This document shows, piece by piece, positions 7,885 to 15,206 of a DNA stretch of 19,798 nt. The position numbers and the translations under genes are program-made. Positions within the stretch are counted from its first letter, which is position 1. Each line of letters opens with the position of its first letter. The notes beneath the pieces were generated by a model, which was not told where the DNA came from, searched no databases, and saw nothing but the letters and a program-made list of their open reading frames with translations. The stretch comes from VBDM01 sp041496705 (lineage in GTDB: Bacteria > Pseudomonadota > Gammaproteobacteria > Burkholderiales > SG8-39): the NCBI GenBank assembly GCA_041496705.1, contig JBGQFD010000070.1, forward strand, positions 1-19,798. Reading direction: 5' to 3'.

Positions 7885-7898
7885 CTACTGACTAGTAG
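7885..7898. promoter_or_regulatory. Small inverted repeat in the divergent promoter region
   Basis: CTACT and AGTAG are perfect 5-bp arms around GACT. They lie between the two direct-repeat copies, in an AT-richer stretch of the regulator/nitrilase intergenic region. The short arms make this weak evidence. It could be part of a regulator site or core promoter for either direction. Confidence 0.25.
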
Positions 7899-7960
7899 CA
7901 TACTCGTCAACCAGCAGGCCGGAGCGCCGGCGAGTTCGCCGTGTTGCCGAAGGCGGCATT

Positions 7961-7971
7961 TCCCCTGCAAC
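7961..7971. repeat. 11-bp direct repeat, copy 2 (nitrilase side)
   Basis: This is the second exact copy of TCCCCTGCAAC, 101 bp from the first and ending 82 bp before the nitrilase ATG. That is a usual distance for an activator site upstream of a promoter. It does not precede a ribosome-binding site here, so the Shine-Dalgarno explanation offered for copy 1 does not apply. Confidence 0.4.
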
Positions 7972-8053
7972 AAGTACGCAATACTGCGCATAGGCTCTCG
8001 CGCCCGTGTGTGGCAGTATGACGTGGTCAATACGTCCGACAAGGAGGCCTGTC

Positions 8054-9028
8054 ATGTCTCGCGTCGCCGTCGTTCAGTCGCCGCCCGTTTTCCTGAACCG
8101 GGCCGAAACGATCGACAAGGCCGTGACCTCGGTCCGCGAGGCCGCGCAGGAAGGCGCGCGACTGATCGTGTTCCCGGAGGCATTCATTTCGGGCTACCCG
8201 GCGTGGATCTGGCGCCTTCGTCCTGGCGGCGACATGGCGCTCACCGAGAAACTGCATTCGCTCGTCCGCGCGAGCGCGGTCGATCTTGCCGGCGACGATC
8301 TCGCGCCGCTGTGCCGGGCGGCAAGAGAGGACAAGGTAACCGTCGTTTGCGGCTTGCACGAGCGCGACGCGGCCTTCGGCGGCGGCACGCTCTACAACAC
8401 CGTCGTCGTCATCGGACCGGACGGCGTCCTTCTCAACCGGCACCGCAAGTTGATGCCGACCAATCCCGAACGCATGGTCTGGGGCTTCGGTGACGCCTCG
8501 GGCCTGAAGGCGGTCGCGACTCCCTGCGGGCGCATCGGCACCATGATCTGCTGGGAAAGCTACATGCCGCTCGCGCGCTACGCGCTCTACGCGCAAGGCG
8601 TGGACATCTACATTACCCCGACCTACGACAGCGGCGACCGCTGTATCGCGACGATGCAGCACATTGCGCGCGAGGGCGGCTGCTGGGTCGTGAGCAGCGG
8701 CTGCGCATTCAGAGCACAAGACATCCCCGATGCCGTTCCCGGCAAGGCGGAGCTGTTTCGCGACCCCGGCGAGTGGGTGAACCCGGGCGATTCTGTGATC
8801 GTCGCGCCGGGCGGAAAGATCGTCGCTGGACCCATGCACGAGAAATTCGGAGTTCTCACCGCGGACATCGACCTGGAGCGCGTCGGCACGGCGCGGCGCA
8901 GCCTCGACGTGGTGGGGCACTACGCGCGGCCGGATATCTTCCAGCTCAGCGTGAATACCAGGCTGCAGAAGCCGGTGGAATTCGTGGAAGTGCGCGGCAC
9001 GCACGAACCGGCCGCCCCCGCGTCATGA
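8054..9028 (+). CDS. Nitrilase (carbon-nitrogen hydrolase)
   Basis: A 324-aa cytoplasmic hydrolase that would convert an organic nitrile to the carboxylic acid and ammonia. The catalytic triad is Glu42 (FPEAF), Lys132 (HRKLMPTNPER) and Cys166 (MICWESYMPLARYALY). The CWE-x-YMPL context and the following QGVDIYITPTYD are typical of true nitrilases rather than amidases or carbamoylases of the superfamily. The length is normal for that branch. The start at 8054 is chosen because AAGGAGG (8041-8047) precedes it at ideal spacing, although the frame is open further upstream. The 3' end overlaps the PNPOx-like gene in an ATGA. The divergent LuxR-type gene is the probable regulator. Aliphatic, aryl-aceto or aromatic specificity cannot be told from sequence alone. 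Confidence 0.95.
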   Translation: MSRVAVVQSPPVFLNRAETIDKAVTSVREAAQEGARLIVFPEAFISGYPAWIWRLRPGGDMALTEKLHSLVRASAVDLAGDDLAPLCRAAREDKVTVVCGLHERDAAFGGGTLYNTVVVIGPDGVLLNRHRKLMPTNPERMVWGFGDASGLKAVATPCGRIGTMICWESYMPLARYALYAQGVDIYITPTYDSGDRCIATMQHIAREGGCWVVSSGCAFRAQDIPDAVPGKAELFRDPGEWVNPGDSVIVAPGGKIVAGPMHEKFGVLTADIDLERVGTARRSLDVVGHYARPDIFQLSVNTRLQKPVEFVEVRGTHEPAAPAS

Positions 9029-9654
9029 GCGTTCCGAGCGACGACCCGACGGGGCCCGCGTATCACGCGGGCATGCGGCAGCTGCAGGACCGCTTCGACA
9101 CACGGCGCCTCGCCGACCGGCTCGACGAGAAGCTCGGGCGCACTGCCTTCACCCCGGAGGACCGCGAGTTCATCCACAGCCGCTCGTTCTTTTTCCTGGC
9201 GAGCGCCGATGCCGAGGCTCGGCCCGACTGCTCGTACAAGGGAGGAGACCCGGGGTTCGTGAGGGTCACCGCCGAGGGCGAGCTCGCGTTTCCCAGCTAC
9301 GACGGCAACGGCATGTTCCGCAGCCTCGGCAACGTGCTCGTGAACCCGGCCGTCGCGCTGCTTTTCATCGACTTCGAGCGGCCCAACCGCCTGCGCGTGA
9401 ACGGGAGGGCGTCGATCATCGACGGCGACCCGCTGCTGCAAGAGTTCGCCGGCGCCCAGCTCGTGGTGCGCGTGCGCGCGGAGCGCATCTTTCCCAACTG
9501 CCCTCGCTACATCCACCGCATGACGCCGGCGGAGGCTTCGCCCTACGTTCCGCGCGCCGGCTACACGCCGCCGGTGCCCAAATGGAAACGATTTGAAGCG
9601 TTTTGCGACGTGCTGCCGCACGACGACCCGGCACGGCGCGGAACGGACAGCTGA
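9025..9654 (+). CDS. Pyridoxamine 5'-phosphate oxidase-like flavoprotein
   Basis: A 209-aa protein with a PNPOx-like FMN-binding split barrel. Typical stretches are FIHSRSFFFLASADAEARPD (about 49-68), CSYKGGDPGFVRV, then the strand ALLFIDFERPNRLRVNGRA and the C-terminal RIFPNCPRYIHRM. This resembles the subfamily of stand-alone PNPOx-fold proteins with a short helical N-terminus, not PdxH itself. It is translationally coupled to the nitrilase by a 4-bp overlap, so both probably act on related compounds. A flavin-dependent reduction or oxidation of the nitrile or its product is only a guess. It is followed by a 116-bp convergent gap (9655-9770) in which I see no clear terminator. Confidence 0.88.
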   Translation: MSVPSDDPTGPAYHAGMRQLQDRFDTRRLADRLDEKLGRTAFTPEDREFIHSRSFFFLASADAEARPDCSYKGGDPGFVRVTAEGELAFPSYDGNGMFRSLGNVLVNPAVALLFIDFERPNRLRVNGRASIIDGDPLLQEFAGAQLVVRVRAERIFPNCPRYIHRMTPAEASPYVPRAGYTPPVPKWKRFEAFCDVLPHDDPARRGTDS

Positions 9655-9770
9655 GCAAGGAAAGAGTCCGTTTTACGATCGACCGTGAACAACCCTCCGA
9701 GGAACTTGCTATGCGCGAAGACCGCGTGAGGGATGGAGGCGGGCGCTGGAATCCAACCGGCGTCCACGGC

Positions 9771-10742
9771 TCACTCCGCGCGGGCGCCGGAAATCTTCAC
9801 GACCTCGGCCCAGCGCGCCACGTCTTCGCGCAGCAGCTTGTCGAACTCTTCGGGCGTGCTGCCAATCGGTTCGGCGCCCTGCTCGAAGAGCCGCTTGCGG
9901 ATGTCCGGAGCGTTTGCGGCCCGGCCCACGCCCGCCGCGAGCGTGCTAACGATCTCGCGTGGCGTGGCCGCTGGCGCGATCAGCCCGAACCATAGCGGCA
10001 CTTCGACGCCTTCGACGCCCGCCTCCTTCATCGTCGGCACCTCGGGCATCAGCGCCGTGCGCCTGGCACCGGCCACGCCGAGTGCGCGCAGGCGTCCCGA
10101 CTTGACATGCGAGCCGATGGCGACGGGGTTGACGAAGCTCAACTGGACTTCGGCTGCGATCAGCGCGGCGATCGAAGGTGCGCTGCCCTTGTACGGGACG
10201 TGCACGATGTTGGTGGCGCTGCGCAGCTTGAACAACTCCGCGGCGAGGTGCTGAGTCGATCCCGCACCGGCCGAAGAGTAGTTAAGCGCTCCGGGCCGCT
10301 CGCGGGCGAACGCGACCAGCTCCTGAACCGATTTCGCGGGCAGGGAAGCAGGCACCACCAGGATATTGGTGCTCTCGGAAAACACCGAAACCCCGGCAAA
10401 ATCGCGCAGGGCGTCATAGGGTGGGTTCCGGTACAGCGACATGTTGATGGCGACTGCCGGGCTGTTGAAGAGGAGCGTGTACCCGTCGGGTGCGGACTTG
10501 GCGACGATCTCGTTGGCGATGTTGGTGCCGGCACCGGGGCGATTCTCGACCACCACCTGCTGCGGCAGGAATTCCGAAAGCTTGGCCGCCAGCAGGCGCG
10601 CGTTGATGTCCACACCTCCGCCCGGCGTGAATCCGACCAGGAACCTCACCGGCTTCACTGGATACGCCTGGGCCTGCACGGACGCACCGTACACGGCCAC
10701 GGGCACTGCCATCATCCACAACGCGCTGCGAATGCCGGGCAT
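9771..10742 (-). CDS. Bug/TctC-family periplasmic solute-binding protein
   Basis: A 323-aa extracytoplasmic binding protein of the tripartite tricarboxylate transporter (Bug/TctC) family. It has a Sec signal peptide with cleavage likely after AQA (residue 26), then the family start YPVKPVRFLVGFTPGGG and the signature VVENRPGAGTNIA. The ATG is preceded by AAGGAGGAG. No TctA or TctB membrane partners are in the window, so it is an orphan, as is common in Bordetella, Cupriavidus and relatives, where many such proteins share few transporters. Ligands in the family are carboxylates and amides; a product of the neighbouring nitrilase would be a sensible guess but is unproven. It is transcribed toward the nitrilase operon and divergent from the ParB-like gene. 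Confidence 0.94.
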   Translation of the reverse strand: MPGIRSALWMMAVPVAVYGASVQAQAYPVKPVRFLVGFTPGGGVDINARLLAAKLSEFLPQQVVVENRPGAGTNIANEIVAKSAPDGYTLLFNSPAVAINMSLYRNPPYDALRDFAGVSVFSESTNILVVPASLPAKSVQELVAFARERPGALNYSSAGAGSTQHLAAELFKLRSATNIVHVPYKGSAPSIAALIAAEVQLSFVNPVAIGSHVKSGRLRALGVAGARRTALMPEVPTMKEAGVEGVEVPLWFGLIAPAATPREIVSTLAAGVGRAANAPDIRKRLFEQGAEPIGSTPEEFDKLLREDVARWAEVVKISGARAE

Positions 10743-10870
10743 CCTCTCCTCCTTCTGGAAATGCAGGTCGCGGGGAGCCTATCCCGGATTCTACCCGCGG
10801 AGCGCGGCCGGCTCGACTTGACGGGTCCTGCTTTGCGGACGCTACGCCGATCGGCGATCATAGCGCCTGC

Positions 10871-11857
10871 ATGGCCAAACCCAAACCAAGATCCGGATTG
10901 AAGCGCGCTCCGCCGAAACGCCGCCCGCGCAAGGCGAAGGCCGGGACGCGCGGCCCCGCGCCCGCGGAATGCCGGCTGGACGCGCTTGAGGGCGACGCCG
11001 CGGAAGTGCGCGAGCGCATCGAGCGCGAGGGCGGCATCGTCGCCGGCAGCTACTACGATCCGCTCGGCAAGAGTCCGCTGCTCATCGCCATCCTGCCCAT
11101 CGACCGCATCGAGCCGACGCCTTTCCAGCGCGACCTGTCGCAGACCCACCACCGCAAGCTCGCCGATGTCCTCGACCGCACCGGGATGTTCCTCGATCCG
11201 GTGATCGCGGTCACCGCGCCCGACAAGGGGTTCTGGACGCCGAACGGAAGGCATCGGCTGGAAGCGATGCGCAGGTTAGGCGCGCGCTCGATCACCGCGC
11301 TCGTCGTGCCGAAGCGCGAGATCGCCTGGCAGATCCTCGCGCTCAACACCGAGAAGGCGCACAACCTGCGCGAGCGCTCGCTCGAAGTGATCCGCATTTA
11401 CCGCGGCCTCATGGACGAAGACGCGAAGCGTGCGGAAAGCGGCTTCGCTTTCTATCTGGAGGAAGCCTCCTTTGTCACACTGGGGGTCTGCTACGAAAAG
11501 AACGGCAAGTTCGCCGGCGGTGCTTACAACCCTATCGTGCGGCGCCTGGAGAAGTTTTCCGACGAGCCGCTTTCGAAAGCGATCAAGGAACACGAGAAGC
11601 ACGCCGACACGCTGATGGACCTGGATGCGCGCGTCGCCGAAGTCATCGCGAAGCTGAAGGCGCGCGGGTTCGTCAGTCCCTACCTGCGCGCATTCGTCGT
11701 CGCGCGCATCAACCCCTTGCGCTGGATCCAGGGCGAACCGCCGCCGCTCGAGGAGGTCCTCAAGACCATGCGCGAGCGGGCAGCGAAATTCAACGTCGAA
11801 AGAATCAAACAGGAAGATCTTGCGAGCGTCGGTGGCGCGCCCGACGAGACGGATTGA
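10871..11857 (+). CDS. ParB/sulfiredoxin-domain protein (orphan)
   Basis: A 328-aa protein with a very basic, probably disordered N-terminus (residues 1-25, many Lys and Arg), then a ParB N-terminal domain at about 72-150. Visible motifs are LPIDRIEPTPFQRDL, LDPVIAV and NGRHRLEAMRRLG (GRHR at 126-129), the nucleotide-binding motif of ParB CTPases. The following LALNTEKAHNLRERSLE is common to ParB-like proteins of this type. No ParA is adjacent and no parS-like repeat is evident, so it is not a standard partition protein. The C-terminal half (about 190-328) is mostly helical, and I do not recognise it. No good ribosome-binding site precedes the ATG at 10871. It lies 63 bp before the response regulator gene. 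A function in DNA binding or CTP hydrolysis is inferred from the domain only. Confidence 0.82.
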   Translation: MAKPKPRSGLKRAPPKRRPRKAKAGTRGPAPAECRLDALEGDAAEVRERIEREGGIVAGSYYDPLGKSPLLIAILPIDRIEPTPFQRDLSQTHHRKLADVLDRTGMFLDPVIAVTAPDKGFWTPNGRHRLEAMRRLGARSITALVVPKREIAWQILALNTEKAHNLRERSLEVIRIYRGLMDEDAKRAESGFAFYLEEASFVTLGVCYEKNGKFAGGAYNPIVRRLEKFSDEPLSKAIKEHEKHADTLMDLDARVAEVIAKLKARGFVSPYLRAFVVARINPLRWIQGEPPPLEEVLKTMRERAAKFNVERIKQEDLASVGGAPDETD

Positions 11858-11920
11858 TCCTGAACCTGTCGGCCCGGTGGGTCGCTTGAAACTGCAATGT
11901 CCAGAACAGGGAGCACCCGG

Positions 11921-12319
11921 ATGGCGGCGATTCTAGTAATCGATGATGATCTCTCTTTCCGCGAACTATTGCAGCTGCATTTGCTTTCGGCCGGGCACAC
12001 GATTCGTGCCGCAAAGGATCCGGAAGAAGGATTACGCAGCCTGCTCGAACACTCGGCCGACCTGATCCTGCTTGACCTCGACCTTCCGTATCTGAGTGGC
12101 TTCGAGGTGCTGGAGGCTCTGCGCTCGGACCCGGCGTCCCGGAAAATTCCAGTCATCGTCCTTACGGGACGCGGGGACGAGGACACCTATATCCGGTGCC
12201 GCAAGATAGGAGTCGATGGTTTCCTCACGAAACCCCTGAAAAGAGAGCAGCTGATCACGGCAGTCGGGACGACGCTTGCCACGCGTAAGCAGGACGAGAC
12301 AGGCTCGCCGACAAGCTGA
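11921..12319 (+). CDS. Single-domain response regulator (receiver only)
   Basis: A 132-aa CheY-like receiver with no output domain. The acidic pocket is D8-D9-D10, the phospho-acceptor is D52 (LLDLDLP), and the switch residues are T82 (VLTG) and K104 (LTKP). An in-frame ATG at 11897 would add eight residues. ATG at 11921 is chosen because AGGGAG lies seven bases before it and the receiver fold begins immediately. It converges on the Hpt and hybrid kinase genes with only 7 bp between stop codons, so it is probably a phosphorelay partner of that kinase. It could receive phosphate from the Hpt protein and act by protein contact, or serve as a phosphate sink. Confidence 0.93.
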   Translation: MAAILVIDDDLSFRELLQLHLLSAGHTIRAAKDPEEGLRSLLEHSADLILLDLDLPYLSGFEVLEALRSDPASRKIPVIVLTGRGDEDTYIRCRKIGVDGFLTKPLKREQLITAVGTTLATRKQDETGSPTS

Positions 12320-12326
12320 TGACCGA

Positions 12327-12632
12327 CTAGTCGAAAACCGGTCGGACGCGAGCGAGGTAGCTGTCGAGTCGCTCGGCCAGGTTTCGCAAAGCATCCGTGT
12401 CGCCCGTGCGCGCCGCGCGTTCGATCTCGCGACCGAGCGAGCCGATTTCCTCGAAGCCATAGCTGCTTCCCGTTCCGAAGAGCGAGTGGCCGATCCTGCG
12501 GGCAGCTTCCAGATTGCGTGCTTCGACGGCCCCGCGTAATTCGGCTACCGTCTCCCGACAACGCGCCAGGAACTTCGGAGCCAGTTGGGCCAGTACCGGA
12601 TCGATCTTCACGACGACTTCGTCATGGCCCAT
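12327..12632 (-). CDS. Hpt-domain histidine phosphotransfer protein
   Basis: A 101-aa all-helical Hpt protein. The phosphorylatable histidine is His49 in RRIGHSLFGTGSSYGFEEIG, matching the Hpt pattern AH-x-LKG-x-x-x-x-x-G. The frame stays open upstream into the kinase gene, up to 12707. The start at 12632 is chosen because the Hpt fold begins soon after it and the upstream codons read as the overlapping kinase 3' end; no strong ribosome-binding site is seen. It follows the hybrid kinase by about 19 bp in the same direction, so the two are probably co-transcribed. It would carry phosphate from the kinase's receiver (D724) to one or both stand-alone receivers. Confidence 0.85.
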   Translation of the reverse strand: MGHDEVVVKIDPVLAQLAPKFLARCRETVAELRGAVEARNLEAARRIGHSLFGTGSSYGFEEIGSLGREIERAARTGDTDALRNLAERLDSYLARVRPVFD

Positions 12633-12651
12633 AGGCCGAGCGTCCACCGCT

Positions 12652-15060
12652 TCAGTTCTGCGTCGCGGGGGTCGGGGAAATTCCCCGCCCGGCGAGCAAG
12701 GGTTCAAGCGCCCCGCGCAACCGTTCTATCGTGATCGGCTTGTTGAGGACGCCGTTGCATCCTTCGCGCTTGGCGCGTTCAACCTCGAAAGGATCCTGGT
12801 GCGCGGTTAGCGCGATGATCGGCCCTTGGTAGCCGCGCTGCCGCAACACGTGGGCCGCTTCGAATCCGTCCATTACCGGCATCTCCATGTCCATGAGCAG
12901 GACATCGTATTCGGCACTCAAGGCGGCCTCCACAGCCTCGAAGCCGTTGCCAACCGTCCGGCACTCGAGGCCCAGCTTGCGCATATACAGTTCGACGAGG
13001 CTCCGCAGGTGCTCGACATCTTCCGCGACCAGCACTTTGCCGGAAAGCGGCGGAAGCGCCGCCTGCGGTGTCTTGGGTTGTTGAGACGCCGGGAACGCGG
13101 CTTCCGCGGCCGGAATGCGCACCTCGAATGTCGCTCCCTTGCCCGGGGCCGAGCGTACGCGGATGGTTCCCTGCATCAGCTCGACGAGCTTGCGCGTGAT
13201 CGTCAGACCCAATCCGGTTCCGGTCGCGCGCGAGCCGGCAATGCGCGCAAACGGCTCGAACACGCGATCAAGATTCTCGGGTTGAATGCCGATACCCGTG
13301 TCGCTCACGCTCACTTGCAGCGTGCCCGCATCCCAGCGGACCTTCAGCACGATCTCGCCCTCGTCGGTGAATTTGACCGCATTACCCAGGAGATTGTAGA
13401 GGATCTGCCGCAGGCGGACGCCCTCGAGCGAGAGCGCGGGAGGTAGCTGGCCTTCGATCTCCAGCCTCAGGGCAATCCGCTTTTCCTCGGCCATGATGCG
13501 CACGGTCGAGATGACGTCATCAAGCAGGGTTGGGACGTCGGTGGGCTTCCGCTCGATCGCAAGCTGGCCGGCCTCGATGCGTGCGAGATCCAGGTTATTG
13601 TTGACGAGTGCGAGAAGGTATTCGCAATTTTGGTCCACGACTTCGCTGTTGTGCACGCGCTGCTCGCGGCCGAGATCGTCCGTGAACTGGTTCACCTTGT
13701 TGAAGCCCATGATCGCCGTGATCGGCGTGCGCAGCTCGTGAGTCATCTGATTGAGGAACTCGGTCTTCATCCGGTTTGCTTCCTGGGCCGCGAGCTTCTC
13801 GTAAAACAGGCGTTGCTTCTCCTGGTACAGGGCAAACAGCCAGACCATTAGCGCGAAGACCTGCGCCGTGACGCCAGCCAGCGTCGCGAACAGCCAACGA
13901 GAATTCTGGTTGGCTGCAAGCATGGCGATGCCGGCGCCCGCCACGACGAGCACGATCGCACCCAGGCCGATCAGGAATTCGCTCGGGCGCGCCGAGGTGT
14001 CACGACGCACCATGACCAGCGGTATGGCCAGCGCCAGGGCGAGGAGAAGAACATCCAGCCATGGCGGGCTCGGCCGGCGCACGCCGTCCGTGAGCAGCAA
14101 TTCCGTAAACAGCGCGTTCAGTTGCAGGCCGGGGACCCGGCCGACCGGCGTGTAGGCAAAGTCGCCGAGCACCGCAGAAGAACTGCCGAGGAATACGATC
14201 TTGTCGCGCACGAGGTCGCCGATGTGCGCGTTGCCCTCAGCTCCGGCTGCTGCAGCAACCAGCTGATAAAACGGCACCACCGGCACCGCAGCCGCGTTGG
14301 ATGGGTACCGCAGGAGGACCGAGCCGCCGGCATCGAGGGGCCAGGTGTGCGGGCCAAGGCGCAGTTCGCCCGCCGTGACCTCGGGCGATACTGCCGGATC
14401 GGCGGCGAGCAATGCGGCCAGCGCCATCGACGGCAGGACGTGTCCGTATGCCCGGTGCAGCAAAGGCAGCCGGCGCACGATGCCGTCTGCGTCGGTGACC
14501 ACGGTTACGACCCCGATGCCGGCGTGCGAAAACTGGGTGAAATTCGGAAGCGGCAACGTCAGATCGGGCCACGCTTGTGCGGAAAGAGCCTCCCCCGAGC
14601 CACCGGCGGCGTCGGAGATCGCGGCGCGCTTCAGTCCCTGCAGATATGCCGGTGAGCGCCGCAACGGGGAAGGCAGGGCGACTGCAGCGAGCACGCTGTG
14701 CCGGTCGAGCGCGGCCGCCAACGCGTCATCGCCCTGGCGCGGTTCCGAGAACAGGATGTCGAATACGATCGCGCGCGCGCCACGGTCGGTGAGAAAACGG
14801 GCCGCCCGCGCGTACACGTCCCTGGAATAAGGCCATGCGCCGAGCTCCGGCTGCAGTCGCTGCATGGATTCTTCATCCACGTCGAATGCCACAATGTGAT
14901 CCATCGGCAGCGAGGGGCCCACCAGGCGCTGCAGCGAATCCTCGGACCACCAGATCAGGCGCGGAAAAAGTGTCGTCTGGGAGAAGACGCCGACAATCAA
15001 CAGCGCGGCTGCAACGACGCTGAGCGCACGCGAAAGGAATCTGATCGAGGCCGCCTGCAC
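12652..15060 (-). CDS. CHASE2-domain hybrid histidine kinase
   Basis: An 802-aa inner-membrane sensor kinase. After one N-terminal membrane segment (about 12-31) comes a CHASE2 extracytoplasmic sensor (about 40-330; GARAIVFDILFSEP, and KIVFLGSSSAVLGDFAYTPV). Three closely spaced membrane segments follow (about 334-351, 361-382, 389-412). The cytoplasmic part has HisKA with His441 (MTHELRTPITA), a HATPase with N560 (LLGNAVKF), D587 (SDTGIGI) and GTGLGLTI, and a C-terminal receiver with D724 (LLMDMEMP), T752 and K774. All catalytic residues are intact. The start is GTG at 15060, supported by AAGGAG six to eight bases upstream. It is co-oriented with the Hpt gene and divergent from the TPR-barrel/FecR genes across 146 bp. 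CHASE2 ligands are unknown. The setting suggests it senses an envelope state linked to the FecR protein. Confidence 0.95.
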   Translation of the reverse strand: MQAASIRFLSRALSVVAAALLIVGVFSQTTLFPRLIWWSEDSLQRLVGPSLPMDHIVAFDVDEESMQRLQPELGAWPYSRDVYARAARFLTDRGARAIVFDILFSEPRQGDDALAAALDRHSVLAAVALPSPLRRSPAYLQGLKRAAISDAAGGSGEALSAQAWPDLTLPLPNFTQFSHAGIGVVTVVTDADGIVRRLPLLHRAYGHVLPSMALAALLAADPAVSPEVTAGELRLGPHTWPLDAGGSVLLRYPSNAAAVPVVPFYQLVAAAAGAEGNAHIGDLVRDKIVFLGSSSAVLGDFAYTPVGRVPGLQLNALFTELLLTDGVRRPSPPWLDVLLLALALAIPLVMVRRDTSARPSEFLIGLGAIVLVVAGAGIAMLAANQNSRWLFATLAGVTAQVFALMVWLFALYQEKQRLFYEKLAAQEANRMKTEFLNQMTHELRTPITAIMGFNKVNQFTDDLGREQRVHNSEVVDQNCEYLLALVNNNLDLARIEAGQLAIERKPTDVPTLLDDVISTVRIMAEEKRIALRLEIEGQLPPALSLEGVRLRQILYNLLGNAVKFTDEGEIVLKVRWDAGTLQVSVSDTGIGIQPENLDRVFEPFARIAGSRATGTGLGLTITRKLVELMQGTIRVRSAPGKGATFEVRIPAAEAAFPASQQPKTPQAALPPLSGKVLVAEDVEHLRSLVELYMRKLGLECRTVGNGFEAVEAALSAEYDVLLMDMEMPVMDGFEAAHVLRQRGYQGPIIALTAHQDPFEVERAKREGCNGVLNKPITIERLRGALEPLLAGRGISPTPATQN

Positions 15061-15206
15061 TCTCCGCTCCTTCCGGTAAGTCGCGAATCGATTCTAAGGG
15101 ATTTGTCCGTCGAGTGCCCGCAAAATGCCCGCTTCGCCACCGAACGCACCTGCAGGAGAAGCCCGGTCGCGGACTGTGTCAGAATCTGGTGCCCTCCGAT
15201 ATCCAG

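Noticed and set aside
10840..11857. A parABS partition locus or plasmid origin
   Set aside because: There is no ParA gene, no parS cluster and no iterons; only a short GCCGATCGGC palindrome (10846-10855) occurs, which is common in GC-rich DNA.
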